A stretch of DNA of 64,000 bases from JBDTMT01 sp033764095 (GCA_033764095.1 JANRJF010000068.1:1-64000); one strand, 5' to 3'; counted from the stretch's first letter, positions 16,154 to 25,302 are shown. Program-made: numbers and translations. Notes: generated from the sequence alone by a model not told the origin.

Positions 16154-16978
16154 TTACATGTACGAGCCGCCGGTGACCAGGACGACGTGGCCGGTGACGT
16201 AGTCGGCCAGCGGCGAGGCGAGGAACAGCACCGGGCCGGCGGCTTCCTCCGGCGTGCCGGCGCGGCCGAGCGGCACCATCTGGATCGCCATCTGGCGCAT
16301 CTGGTCGGGGATGCCCATCTCGACCGTGTTGCCGTCCACCTGTTCCTTCATCGACTTGTCCTTCGCCGCGGTGAGCCGCGTCTCGATGAAGCCGTAGGCG
16401 ACGGCGTTGACGTGGATGTTCAGCCGCCCCCACTCCTTCGCCAGCGTCTTGGTGACGCCGACGATGCCCATCTTGCCGGCCGAGTAGTTCACCTGGCCGG
16501 CGTTGCCGGCGACGCCGGAGGTCGAGGAGGTGTTGACGACGCGGCGGATGACGCGTTTGCCGGCCGCCGCCTCCTGCTTCGCCCACTCGCGCCAGTACAG
16601 CGAGGCGGCGCGCAGGATGCGGAAGGGGCCGGTCAGGTGGCAGTCGATCATCGCGTACCACTGCTCGTCGCTCATCTTGTGGATGACGCCGTCGTAGGTG
16701 TAGCCGGCGTTGTTGACGATGATGTCGAGCGCCTTGAACTTGTCGACGGTGGTCTTGATTAGCGCGTTGGGGAACGCGGCATCGGTCACCGACCCGGCGA
16801 CCGCGAGCGCCTCGCCACCGCTCTTGCGGATCGACTCGGCGGCCTCCTCGGCGACGTTCGGGTCGAGGTCGTTCACCACCACGCGCGCGCCATGCTGGGC
16901 GAACAACTCGGCCACCGCGCGGCCGATGCCGCGCCCCGAGCCGGTGACGATCGCCACCTTGCCTTCGATGAGCTTCAT
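16154..16978 (-). CDS. SDR family NAD(P)-dependent oxidoreductase
   Basis: A 274-residue classical short-chain dehydrogenase. The cofactor loop is TGSGRGIG (12-19), the NNAG strand is at 89-92, and catalytic residues are Ser152, Tyr165 and Lys169 (YSAGK). The long insertion before the catalytic Ser (KQEAAAGKRVIRR) resembles multifunctional-enzyme-type 3-hydroxyacyl-CoA dehydrogenases, so a role in beta-oxidation of fatty or steroid acyl-CoA is possible. A near-perfect AGGAGGT precedes the ATG at 16978, which rejects longer starts. It is divergent from the UbiA-family gene. Confidence 0.88.
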   Translation of the reverse strand: MKLIEGKVAIVTGSGRGIGRAVAELFAQHGARVVVNDLDPNVAEEAAESIRKSGGEALAVAGSVTDAAFPNALIKTTVDKFKALDIIVNNAGYTYDGVIHKMSDEQWYAMIDCHLTGPFRILRAASLYWREWAKQEAAAGKRVIRRVVNTSSTSGVAGNAGQVNYSAGKMGIVGVTKTLAKEWGRLNIHVNAVAYGFIETRLTAAKDKSMKEQVDGNTVEMGIPDQMRQMAIQMVPLGRAGTPEEAAGPVLFLASPLADYVTGHVVLVTGGSYM

Positions 16979-17005
16979 GCGACTACCTCCTGGGGGAATC
17001 GGCCC

Positions 17006-17033
17006 TCTGTAGCCCAAGCCGGCGGGCCGGCAA
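17006..17033 (-). promoter_or_regulatory. Candidate promoter for the SDR gene
   Basis: Minus strand TTGCCG (17033-17028), 16-base spacer, TACAGA (17011-17006), reading toward the start at 16978. The match to consensus is only moderate. Confidence 0.35.
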
Positions 17034-17117
17034 ACCACACCCGCCCTTGCCCGACCGCGGCAAACCTGACACCTGGCAGGCCAGGCACCGGAGGCGGCCC
17101 TGGAGGAAATTCGAGAC

Positions 17118-18026
17118 GTGCAGATCGATCGGGCGACCGGCGCGAGCGTGCTGGTGCGCGACCTGTGGAAGCTGCTGCGGCCGACGCAGTGGTCGAAGAA
17201 CGCGGTGCTGTTCGCCGCGCTGATCTTCTCCAAGCACCTGTTCGTGGCCGGCGATCTGCTGCGCGTGACGGTGGCGTTCGTCTGCTTCTGCGCCGTCGCC
17301 AGCGGCGCCTACGTGATGAACGACCTGCGCGACTGCGAGCGCGACCGGCAGCACCCGCTCAAGTCGCGCCGTCCGCTGCCCTCCGGCCGCGTCTCGCGCG
17401 GCGCCGCCCTGGTGCTCGCCCTCGGCCTGATGGCGACCGGCGTGGCCGGCGCGGCGCTGCTCGACCGCGGCTTCGCCGTGCTGGTCGTCGCCTACCTGCT
17501 GCTGCAGATCCTCTACACCTTCTCGTTCAAGGAGAAGGTGATTCTCGACGTCATGTCGATCGCCACCGGGTTCGTCATCCGCGCCGCCGCCGGCGGCGTG
17601 GTGATCAGCGTGCCGGTGTCGCCCTGGCTGATGATCTGCACCTTCCTGCTGGCGCTCTTCCTCGGCTTCGCCAAGCGGCGCCACGAGCTGGTGCTGCTGG
17701 AGGGACGCGCCGAGGAGCACCGCGCCTCGCTGCGCGAGTACAGCCCGTATTTCCTCGACCAGATGATGTCGGTGGTCACCGCCTCGGTGGTGGTGGCGTA
17801 CGCGATCTACGCCGCCTCGCCGGAGGTGCAGGAGAAGCTCGGCACCGACAAGCTCTACCTGACGATTCCGTTCGTGCTGTTCGGCATCTTCCGCTACCTC
17901 TACCTGGTGCACCAGAAGGAAGAGGGCGGCGATCCGACGCAACTGCTGCTCTCCGACCAGCCGCTGCTGCTCGACGTCGTGCTGTGGATCCTCACCGCCG
18001 CGATCGTGCTCTACTGGGGCGCATGA
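17118..18026 (+). CDS. UbiA-family decaprenyl-phosphate phosphoribosyltransferase-like protein
   Basis: A 302-residue inner-membrane prenyltransferase with about eight or nine helices. The first Asp-rich motif is NDLRDCERDRQHPLK (68-82), followed by RRPLPSG, and the N-terminus has LRPTQWSKNAVLFA. This is the signature of the subfamily that attaches phosphoribose from PRPP to decaprenyl phosphate (Rv3806c type), giving a lipid-linked pentose donor for wall polysaccharides. GTG start with GGAGG 12 bases upstream. The ATG of the cupin gene overlaps its stop, and an epimerase follows, so a glycan role is consistent. Confidence 0.8.
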   Translation: MQIDRATGASVLVRDLWKLLRPTQWSKNAVLFAALIFSKHLFVAGDLLRVTVAFVCFCAVASGAYVMNDLRDCERDRQHPLKSRRPLPSGRVSRGAALVLALGLMATGVAGAALLDRGFAVLVVAYLLLQILYTFSFKEKVILDVMSIATGFVIRAAAGGVVISVPVSPWLMICTFLLALFLGFAKRRHELVLLEGRAEEHRASLREYSPYFLDQMMSVVTASVVVAYAIYAASPEVQEKLGTDKLYLTIPFVLFGIFRYLYLVHQKEEGGDPTQLLLSDQPLLLDVVLWILTAAIVLYWGA

Positions 18027-18394
18027 GCGGCGGCGGGCCGACGCGCGGCGACCGGGTCGACAAGCCCTGGGGCCACGAGCTGATCTGGGCGCGCACCGAC
18101 CGGTACGTCGGCAAGATCCTGCACATCCGCGCCGGCGAGGCGCTCAGCCTGCAGTACCACCAGGTGAAGGACGAGACCCTCTACCTGCTGCGCGGCGCGC
18201 TGCGGCTGGAGGTGGGCGACGACGAGCGCAGGCTGGAGACGCTCGACCTGGTGCCGGGCGATGCGATCCACCTCTGGCCCGGGCGGCGGCACCGCATGAC
18301 GGCGTCGAGCGACTGCGAGGTGCTCGAAGTTTCGACGCCCGAGCTGCACGACGTCGTGCGCCTGGCCGACCGCTACGGTCGCGCCGGCGGCTGA
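18023..18394 (+). CDS. Cupin, mannose-6-phosphate isomerase type II-like
   Basis: A 123-residue single-domain cupin. It starts like the cupin half of ManC/type II phosphomannose isomerases (DKPWGHELIWA, 13-23), then YHQVKDETLYLLRGALRLEV holds the usual His/Glu metal ligands and PGDAIHLWPGRRHRM the second cupin motif. It may isomerise a sugar phosphate or bind a nucleotide sugar; it lacks the nucleotidyltransferase half. ATG overlaps the UbiA-family stop; the reductase gene begins 11 bases after its stop. Confidence 0.75.
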   Translation: MSGGGPTRGDRVDKPWGHELIWARTDRYVGKILHIRAGEALSLQYHQVKDETLYLLRGALRLEVGDDERRLETLDLVPGDAIHLWPGRRHRMTASSDCEVLEVSTPELHDVVRLADRYGRAGG

Positions 18395-18405
18395 GCACGC
18401 CGCGC

Positions 18406-19329
18406 ATGCGCGCGCTGATCACCGGCATCGACGGCTTTGCCGGTCGTCACCTCGCCGCGCTGCTGGCGGCGCGCGGCCACGCCGTGCACGGGCTGGCGCG
18501 CCGGGCGGTCGCGTCGCCGGCGGGCGCGACGGTGCACCCTGCCGACGTCACCGACGCCGACGCCGTCGCGCGCGCGGTTGCCGCGGCGGCGCCCGAGCGG
18601 TGCTTCCACCTCGCCGGCATCGCCTCGGTGCCGGCGGCGATCGCCGACCCGTCGCTGGCGTTGCGCGTCAATGCGCTCGGCACCCAGCACCTGCTCGCCG
18701 CGGTGGCGCGCCACGCACCGGCGGCGCGGGTGATCGTGATCGGCTCGGGCGACGCCTACGGCGCGGTGCCGGCGGCGGCGCTGCCGGTACGCGAGGCGCA
18801 GCCGCTGCAGCCGCGCAGTCCCTACGGCGCGAGCAAGGCCGCGGCGGAGATCATCGCCGGCCAGTGGGAGCGCGGGGGCGGGCTCGACGTCGTCTGCGTG
18901 CGCGCCTTCAATCACACCGGGCCCGGCCAGCGCGCCGGCTTCGTCTGCGCCGACTTCGCCCGCCAGCTGGTCGCCATCGCCGCCGGCACGCTGCCGCCGC
19001 GCGTCGCGGTCGGCGATCTCAGTCCGGTGCGCGACTTCAGCGACGTGCGCGACGTCGTCGCCGCCTATGTCGCCATCGCCGAGCGCGGTGCGCGCGGCGC
19101 GGTGTACAACGTCTGCAGCGGCGTTGGGCGCAGCGTACGTGAGGTGCTCGATGCGCTGATCGGGCTGGTCGGCGTGCCGGTGGAGGTGACGGTCGATACC
19201 ACCCGCCTGCGCCCCGCCGACGTGCCGGCGCTGGTCGGCGATGCGTCCGCCCTGCACGCCGCCACCGGCTGGGCGCCGCGCATCGCCTGGGAGCAGACGC
19301 TCGCCGACCTGATCGCCTCGCTGCGATGA
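18406..19329 (+). CDS. rmd: GDP-6-deoxy-D-mannose reductase-like NAD-dependent epimerase
   Basis: A 307-residue extended SDR. The NAD loop is TGIDGFAG (6-13); the catalytic pair is Tyr140 and Lys144 (SPYGASK). The segment FNHTGPGQRAGFVCADFAR is characteristic of the GDP-4-keto-6-deoxymannose reductase (Rmd) branch, which makes GDP-D-rhamnose. GDP-mannose 4,6-dehydratase or a related epimerase cannot be excluded. With the UbiA-family enzyme and cupin it forms a three-gene glycan-precursor operon. No dehydratase gene for its substrate lies in the window. Confidence 0.75.
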   Translation: MRALITGIDGFAGRHLAALLAARGHAVHGLARRAVASPAGATVHPADVTDADAVARAVAAAAPERCFHLAGIASVPAAIADPSLALRVNALGTQHLLAAVARHAPAARVIVIGSGDAYGAVPAAALPVREAQPLQPRSPYGASKAAAEIIAGQWERGGGLDVVCVRAFNHTGPGQRAGFVCADFARQLVAIAAGTLPPRVAVGDLSPVRDFSDVRDVVAAYVAIAERGARGAVYNVCSGVGRSVREVLDALIGLVGVPVEVTVDTTRLRPADVPALVGDASALHAATGWAPRIAWEQTLADLIASLR

Positions 19330-19344
19330 GATCTCCTATCGAAC

Positions 19345-20493
19345 CTAGGCGACGTAGGCGAACAGGGTATACGTGTTTGAGATCAGATAGACCCCGTTAC
19401 CGACCGGAGCATCTGTACTGGCCCCCAGGTTGCCGATGTTGATCAGCTGAACACCATTCGCAGCGTTGAAGGCCCGATTCGGCCCAGCAGTAAAAAGTAC
19501 ACCGTTGGCAACGGTGACGCCGATCGGAGATCCCGCCGCGGTCATCCAGTTCTGCGCACCGGTCGTCGCGTCGAACGAGCGGACCGCTCCGTTGCCAGTC
19601 GCGATGTAAACCTGACCATTGTCGATAGCGGGCGCAGACGTTGCGGTGATGCCAGCCGCGGCCCACAACGATGTGCCGTTCGTCGCGTCCAGCGCGCGCA
19701 GGGTGGAGCCAAATCGGCCGAACAGCTTGCCGTTCGAAATGGCGAGATCATTCACCACGCCGCCGAACGCGGGGCTCGTCCACAAGACTTGTCCGGTGCT
19801 CAGATCGAGCGCCTTCACGACCCCGCCGGTACCGTAGTAGACCGCAGTATCCACTACGGTCCAGGTTGTGGCTGCTCCCGCGTTGCTGGTCCACACTGTC
19901 GCGCCACTGCTCGCCGCCAGCGCGCTCACCCCGGTTGTTGTACTGAGATAGAGATTTGCCCCAACCAGGCCCGGTGATGAGAGTCCGTTAACTCCAGATA
20001 CAGTCGCGCTCCAGGACAGCGCTCCGTTCGTCGAGAACGCGTATACCTGGTTGGGTGGTCCCGAACTCTGCGACTGGGCGACGTACACGAACGAGGCTGT
20101 GGCAGCAGGCGTCGCGGTCTGCCCGGTGACCCAGTCGTTGCCGCCAGTTACTGATGCACTCCACAGCTCGACACCCGTGTCCCATTGATATGCATGCAAG
20201 TTTCCGTCGCCGCCGTTTACGAATACCTTGTTGCCTGCGAGGACTGGATTGCCAGCGTAGTAGTGCTGATAGGTTTTGAGCGGGTCGCCGATCGGAGCCT
20301 GCCAGAGTTGATGCAGATTGGCCGCGTTGTCGGTGGAAATTGCGTTAGCCTGATTGCAGCACCCCTCGTTCATATTGAATCCAGACCGCGTGGCACTGCC
20401 ACGGAACTGCGGCCAGTCACACCCGCCGAGCAACACCAACGACGAGGCGATGCCTACGGTCACTTTCATCCATCGACGTTGAGTTGCGATCAT
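19345..20493 (-). CDS. PQQ-like beta-propeller lipoprotein
   Basis: A 382-residue predicted lipoprotein: signal peptide with lipobox LLGGC (Cys25), then WPQFRG, a common opening of PQQ-propeller proteins, then about seven W-docking-type blades with repeats such as GNLHAYQWDTGVELW, GVVKALDLSTGQVLW and STLRALDATNGTSLW. PQQ cofactor residues are not evident, so it is probably a structural or binding propeller like BamB. Three sampled lines of this gene are about 55-62 percent GC, clearly below its neighbours, and the Ser/Thr/Asn-rich composition differs too, suggesting acquisition by transfer. Confidence 0.8.
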   Translation of the reverse strand: MIATQRRWMKVTVGIASSLVLLGGCDWPQFRGSATRSGFNMNEGCCNQANAISTDNAANLHQLWQAPIGDPLKTYQHYYAGNPVLAGNKVFVNGGDGNLHAYQWDTGVELWSASVTGGNDWVTGQTATPAATASFVYVAQSQSSGPPNQVYAFSTNGALSWSATVSGVNGLSSPGLVGANLYLSTTTGVSALAASSGATVWTSNAGAATTWTVVDTAVYYGTGGVVKALDLSTGQVLWTSPAFGGVVNDLAISNGKLFGRFGSTLRALDATNGTSLWAAAGITATSAPAIDNGQVYIATGNGAVRSFDATTGAQNWMTAAGSPIGVTVANGVLFTAGPNRAFNAANGVQLINIGNLGASTDAPVGNGVYLISNTYTLFAYVA

Positions 20494-20715
20494 GCTCCCT
20501 CCACGGAAGGTTGAGTGCCGCAGTATAGCGGTCGACCCACGTGCAGGGGGGGTAGCGCGAAGCGATAGTCAACGTCCAGATCTAAACTCGCTGCACAGAG
20601 TATGTGCCTTGCAGGTATTGACGCGGTTGCGAGCGACAAAGCCGGTGCAAGTCAAGGTGGCGCCGCTACGGAGGCTGGCAGCCGCAGCCGCGCGGCCAGA
20701 GGGCCGGGCTCGTCG

Positions 20716-20752
20716 GAGGTTGCCCACTCGACGCCGCTGAATGGGCAACCTC
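20716..20752 (-). terminator. Hairpin after the DUF1302 gene
   Basis: GAGGTTGCCCA (20716-20726) pairs perfectly with TGGGCAACCTC (20742-20752), 11 base pairs with a 15-base loop, 10 bases past the DUF1302 stop. The rest of gap 20494-20761 contains a TATACT hexamer (minus strand, 20527-20522) upstream of the propeller lipoprotein but no convincing -35. Confidence 0.5.
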
Positions 20753-20761
20753 TGACGCGAA

Positions 20762-22672
20762 TTAGTTCAGCTGGTAGGTGACGCGCAGCGCGACCTGATC
20801 GCGATCGCGGAAGAAGCCGAGCGATTGGTAGGCGCCACTGATGTACTGGTAGTCGGCCTGGAACAGCAGCCAGTCGTTCCAACGATACGTGATCGTCGGG
20901 TGCAGTGCGGCGGTGCCGCGCACGAATTGGATGTAGGTCAGGCGCGGCGAGAGGCGGCCGTGCAGGTAGTCGGTCTGCAGCGTGATCTGGCCCTGCGCAT
21001 CGACGCCGTAGGCGTTCACGTAGTCGTCCTGGAAGGCGCCGCGCTGGCGGAATTGCGTGCAATCGCCGTGGCCGTTCCCCTTGACGCATACCGGGCCTGG
21101 CTTGAGCTGGCCGTTCATGCGGAAGTGGTTGGCCGGATTACTGCCGTCGTACGACGTGTTCCACGAGCCGACGATCGACGAGCTCAGCACGAAGCTGTTG
21201 GTCGGATTGAGGAAGCGGGCGAAGAAAAAGCGGTCGAAGCCGAGCTCGTAGCGCAAAATATCGTTGTAGGGCACGTGACCGGGGCTGGCGAGCTGGTTCG
21301 CGCCGTTCTTGCATGGCTGGTTGTTCTGCGGGTTCTCCGGACAGATGTTCAGGTTGGTCTGCGGCACGAAACCCTGCTCATGCTCAAACAGCTGCGCGTT
21401 AAGGCGGAAGATGCCGTCCACTGTCTCGCTGAAGAACGTCGCGGCGAGACCATAGACCATGGCCGGCTGGTGCTGCAGCGCGACGATGAAAAAGTTGGTT
21501 CCCGGTCCGTCGGGATTGCTGCCGGTGGGCTGACCGATCTGGATCGGCCGGCTGTCGGCATAGCCGATCTTCTTCGGCACTGGGTTGGGGAAGGTGCGGT
21601 AGACCCACGCTTGTGCGGTCAGGAATCGGTTCACGACGGTCTGAAACCGCACGCCCCAGCGGCTGCTGCCGATGTCCGCCTTGGGGATCTGGTCGAAGAG
21701 GACGAACTGGAAGCTGGGCGGGAAGACGCCGCCCGGGTAGCGAAGCGGATCGGAAAGAAGCTGCGGATCGACGCCGCGCGGCGAGTACGGGCTCAGGCCG
21801 ACCGGATAGGGGGTGATGGCGACCGTCGAGTCGATGCCGCCCGGCACCCAGTAGCCTTCCAGGAATCCGCTCGACAGCGGACCGAGGGTATCGAAGATGT
21901 TGTAGCTGGTGCGCACCGTGTACAGCGGGATGCGCGCCTCATCGATGTCCTGGAAGAAGCCCGGCGCGGCCAGGGTGAGGTCGAAGGGATTGCTCTGGTC
22001 GAGCAGTGCGACCGTGTCGGACTCACCCCAGGAGATGCTCTGCTTGCCGACGCGCAGGAAGAAGGGGCCTTTCGAGTAGCTCAGGTAGAGCTCGTTGACG
22101 CGCGCCTGGTCCGCGTAGATGTCGCGCGGATCGGTCAACTCGGCGCCCGGGAACACGTCGGTGAACTGACGCGGCTGTTGGCAGCCGGAGCCGGCGACGC
22201 GCGGGTTGCAGAGCTTGATGTTCTGCCCGCGGAAGTACCACCCGCCGACGCGCGGGTTCTGCGGCGTGACGCCGTTGTTGAACGACCGATTGAGGACCAG
22301 CTGCGACTGGTTGAACTGCTGCGAACCGTAGTCGTAGATGCCGTCGTAGAAGCCCCACGCGGCGATGCGAAAGCGGAAGTCGTCCGGCGACAGCCAATCG
22401 AACGAGCTGCCGTTGAGGAAGTTCGTGTACGGCGTCAGCTTGGCGTCCATCTCCGGGTTGAAGAAGAAGCGGTTCTGGATCAGCTGGCCGGTCTTCGTGT
22501 CGGGCTCGGTGAAGACCTGCGAGTTCTCCGTGCGGATCGACGCCTGCGAGTAGATGCGCGCGCGCAGCGTGACGTTCTGGTCCTCGTCGAGGAAGATCGC
22601 CTGCGCCGTGACGGCAACCAGGCACACTGCACCACCAGCCAGCCACGCCAGCCAGGCTTGCCGTCTGAGCAT
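20762..22672 (-). CDS. DUF1302 family outer-membrane protein
   Basis: A 636-residue exported protein. Signal peptide about 1-27 (ends VTAQA), then a beta-barrel-like sequence with alternating aromatic strands, ending in VTYQLN. The family hallmark LRVGKQSISWGESD followed by LLDQSNPFDLT is present near residues 205-230. DUF1302 proteins are outer-membrane proteins of steroid, terpenoid and alkane degraders and are thought to aid uptake of hydrophobic substrates; direct proof is limited. The ATG at 22672 has GGAGGGGGG right upstream. A good promoter lies at 22798-22827. Confidence 0.85.
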   Translation of the reverse strand: MLRRQAWLAWLAGGAVCLVAVTAQAIFLDEDQNVTLRARIYSQASIRTENSQVFTEPDTKTGQLIQNRFFFNPEMDAKLTPYTNFLNGSSFDWLSPDDFRFRIAAWGFYDGIYDYGSQQFNQSQLVLNRSFNNGVTPQNPRVGGWYFRGQNIKLCNPRVAGSGCQQPRQFTDVFPGAELTDPRDIYADQARVNELYLSYSKGPFFLRVGKQSISWGESDTVALLDQSNPFDLTLAAPGFFQDIDEARIPLYTVRTSYNIFDTLGPLSSGFLEGYWVPGGIDSTVAITPYPVGLSPYSPRGVDPQLLSDPLRYPGGVFPPSFQFVLFDQIPKADIGSSRWGVRFQTVVNRFLTAQAWVYRTFPNPVPKKIGYADSRPIQIGQPTGSNPDGPGTNFFIVALQHQPAMVYGLAATFFSETVDGIFRLNAQLFEHEQGFVPQTNLNICPENPQNNQPCKNGANQLASPGHVPYNDILRYELGFDRFFFARFLNPTNSFVLSSSIVGSWNTSYDGSNPANHFRMNGQLKPGPVCVKGNGHGDCTQFRQRGAFQDDYVNAYGVDAQGQITLQTDYLHGRLSPRLTYIQFVRGTAALHPTITYRWNDWLLFQADYQYISGAYQSLGFFRDRDQVALRVTYQLN

Positions 22673-22797
22673 CTCCCCCCTCCTTCCGTTCGCACGCGGT
22701 GCCGCGTGTTCCATCGTCGACGTCCGTGCCTGCGAGCCCACCACTCACGCGCGCTCGGCGCGCGCTGCACGTGCGTTGTCCGATTCGAAGACGCCGC

Positions 22798-22827
22798 GTT
22801 GTAAGCGCGGCGGTTTTGCGCTGTCAA
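22798..22827 (-). promoter_or_regulatory. Sigma-70-type promoter of the DUF1302 gene
   Basis: Minus strand TTGACA (22827-22822, full consensus), 18-base spacer, TACAAC (22803-22798). It reads toward the start at 22672 with a leader of about 120 bases, and lies downstream of comEC. Confidence 0.6.
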
Positions 22828-22854
22828 GGCCGCCGGACCGCAGTGCGTCACGCC

Positions 22855-25266
22855 TCAGCCGCGGCGCGCCGCCGCGACGGCGATGACGCCGTCGGCGGAG
22901 AGCGTGACGCTGACCGCGCCATCGCGATCGGTGCGCCAGATCTCGGCGCCGGCGCGCGCGTAGGCGCGCTCGACCTCCGGATGCGGAAAGCCGAAGCGGT
23001 TGTCGGCGCCGGCGGAGATGACGGCGAGGCGCGGCGCGACGGCGCGCAGCCACGGCGCCGAGCTCGAGGTGCGGCTGCCGTGGTGCGGCACCTTGACCAC
23101 GTCGCTCGCCAGCGTCGCGCCCCAGCGCTGCACCAGCGCCGCCTCGCCGGCCGCTTCGAGATCGCCGGGCAGCAGCACGGCGCGGCCGCCGTAGCGCAGC
23201 TGCAGGACCAGCGAATCGTCATTGTCGCCCGGCAGGCGCTCGGCCGGCGGGTGCAGGACGCGCAGCGTGACGCCGTCGATCGACCACGCCGCGCCCGCCG
23301 GCGGTTCGACCAACGCGACGCCGCCGGCGGCGAGCGCGCGGTGCAGGCTGGCGAAGGACGGCCCGCGTCCGGCGCTGCCGTTCCACCACAGGGCGCGCGG
23401 CGCGAACGTTTCGGTGAGGAAGGCGAGGCCGCCGTAGTGATCGAAATCGGGGTGGGTCAACGCCAGCCAGTCGACGTGCGCGATCTTGCGCCGCCAGAGC
23501 TGCGGCGCGACGACGCGTGCGCCGACGTCGAAATGGCCGCCGAGGCCGCCGCCGTCGACCACCAGCACATGCCCGGCGGGGAACTCGACCAGCGTGCAGT
23601 CGCCCTGGCCGACCGAGACGAAGGTGAGGCGCAGGGCGCCCGGCGCCGTGCGCGCCAGCGCCCAGGCGCCGGCGTCCACCGTCAGCGCGAGGGCGCAGCC
23701 GAGCACCGTACGCCGCCGCCAAGCGGAGTCGCGCAGCAGGCAGGCGCCGAGCAGTCCATAGAGCAGTGCCAGCTCCAGCAGTGACGGCGTCACCACCCGC
23801 ACGCTGGCCAGCGGCCAGGCGGCGAGCCACGCGGTCAGCCGGTCGGCGGCGCGCACCGCCAGGTCGACGACGGCGAAGAGCGGCGCCACCGCCGGCGGCG
23901 CGATCGCCACCGCCAGCGTACCGAGCAGGCCGGCGCCGATGGTCAGGCCGCCGAGCAACGGCAGCACCAGCGGGTTGGCGAGCGGCGCGATCAGCGACAT
24001 CTGATTGAAGTGCCAGGCGATCAGGGGCGTGGTGGCGAGCACGGCGCAGGCGCCGACTGCCTGCGAGACCACCACCCAGCGCAGCCAGCCCCAGCGGCCG
24101 TCGCGCAGGCGCAGCAGATGCGCCTCTGCCCAGGCGTCGAAGCCCGCGATCAGCCGCGGCGCGCCGAGCACGATGCCGAGGACGGCGGCAAAGGAGAGCT
24201 GGAAGCCGATGTCGCGCGGCGCCCCCGGCGTGCACAGGGCAATTCCGGCGGCCGCCGCCGCCAGCGGCGCCAGCCAGTCGCGCGGCCGCTCGAGCAGCAG
24301 CGCCGCGGCGACCAGCACGCCCATCGCCTCGGCGCGGCGGGTGGCGACGTTGTCGCCGGCCAGGGCGCCGTACAGGACCACCGGGAGCAGGCTCGCAGCG
24401 GTGGCCAGGTGCGGCACCACGCCGCGCAGCAGCAGGCGCTCGCTGCGCGCCAGCAGCCAGCGCAGCGCGGCGAAGGCGGCCGCGGCGACCAGTCCGATGT
24501 GCAGGCCGGAGATCGACAGCACGTGGCTGACGCCGGCGCGCGCGAAGCGCTCGCGCACCGCGTCGTCGAGCCCGGCCATGTCGCCGAGCAGCAGCGCGGC
24601 GGCGATCGGCACGGCGGCCGGGTCGAGGTGCGCCGCCAGCGCCGCGGCGGTCGCGGCGCGCCAGTCGTCCAGCCAGGTCCAGGCGTCGCGCGCCGCGGGC
24701 AGGCGCGTCCAACCGCGATCGTCGGCGGCGAACGCCGTCAGCGCGATGCCGCGCCGCGCCAGGAACGCCTCATAGTCGTACTCGTCCGGATTGCCGAAGT
24801 TGCGCGGCCGCCGCAGCGGCAGCAGCGCCTCCAACGCATCGCCGCGCCGCCAGGGCTGCTCGACGCGACGCAGGGTGATCGAGACGCACACCGGCAGCGG
24901 CTGCCACTCGGCGCCGCGGCGCGCGGTCTGCAGCGCGACCACCATTCGCGTCGCGTGCGGTTGGCGCTGCGGTGGCTCGACGATCGTGCCGCGCACCCAG
25001 GCGCGACTGCCGGCAACGCGCATGGCCTCGCCGTCGTCGCGCGCCGCACCGACCTGCCAGAGCCCAACTGCCGCGGACAGGGCGAGTAGCGCGATCGGCC
25101 AGGCCGCCACCGTGCGCCGGTGTGCCGCCAGCGTCAGCGCGGCGATGGCCAACGCCGCCACACGCGGTGCCGTTCCGGGGCACAACGGGGCGAGCAGCTG
25201 TCCGACCAGCAGGCCGGCGGCGAGCCAGTAGAGCGGCGTGATCGGGCGCCGAGCGCTGCGCGGCAT
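22855..25266 (-). CDS. comEC: DNA internalization/competence protein ComEC
   Basis: An about 803-residue inner-membrane channel protein for single-stranded DNA uptake. Order of domains: DUF4131-type N-terminal region with the first helices and an OB-like loop (to about 190), the competence domain with multiple helices including SISGLHIGLVAA (about 225-500), and a C-terminal metallo-beta-lactamase domain with THPDFDH (604-610), PGDLE (about 697-701) and PHHGS (727-731), i.e. a complete metal site. I chose ATG 25266; a TTG 30 bases upstream is an alternative. The comEA gene is divergent 157 bases away, supporting a DNA-uptake role. Confidence 0.92.
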   Translation of the reverse strand: MPRSARRPITPLYWLAAGLLVGQLLAPLCPGTAPRVAALAIAALTLAAHRRTVAAWPIALLALSAAVGLWQVGAARDDGEAMRVAGSRAWVRGTIVEPPQRQPHATRMVVALQTARRGAEWQPLPVCVSITLRRVEQPWRRGDALEALLPLRRPRNFGNPDEYDYEAFLARRGIALTAFAADDRGWTRLPAARDAWTWLDDWRAATAAALAAHLDPAAVPIAAALLLGDMAGLDDAVRERFARAGVSHVLSISGLHIGLVAAAAFAALRWLLARSERLLLRGVVPHLATAASLLPVVLYGALAGDNVATRRAEAMGVLVAAALLLERPRDWLAPLAAAAAGIALCTPGAPRDIGFQLSFAAVLGIVLGAPRLIAGFDAWAEAHLLRLRDGRWGWLRWVVVSQAVGACAVLATTPLIAWHFNQMSLIAPLANPLVLPLLGGLTIGAGLLGTLAVAIAPPAVAPLFAVVDLAVRAADRLTAWLAAWPLASVRVVTPSLLELALLYGLLGACLLRDSAWRRRTVLGCALALTVDAGAWALARTAPGALRLTFVSVGQGDCTLVEFPAGHVLVVDGGGLGGHFDVGARVVAPQLWRRKIAHVDWLALTHPDFDHYGGLAFLTETFAPRALWWNGSAGRGPSFASLHRALAAGGVALVEPPAGAAWSIDGVTLRVLHPPAERLPGDNDDSLVLQLRYGGRAVLLPGDLEAAGEAALVQRWGATLASDVVKVPHHGSRTSSSAPWLRAVAPRLAVISAGADNRFGFPHPEVERAYARAGAEIWRTDRDGAVSVTLSADGVIAVAAARRG

Positions 25267-25302
25267 GCGCGCGTCGTGTCGATGTGGCGCAGTCAAAATA
25301 CT

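Noticed and set aside
20522..20550. A promoter for the propeller lipoprotein based on TATACT
   Set aside because: The -10 is good but no -35 lies at a usable distance, so I did not list it as a feature.
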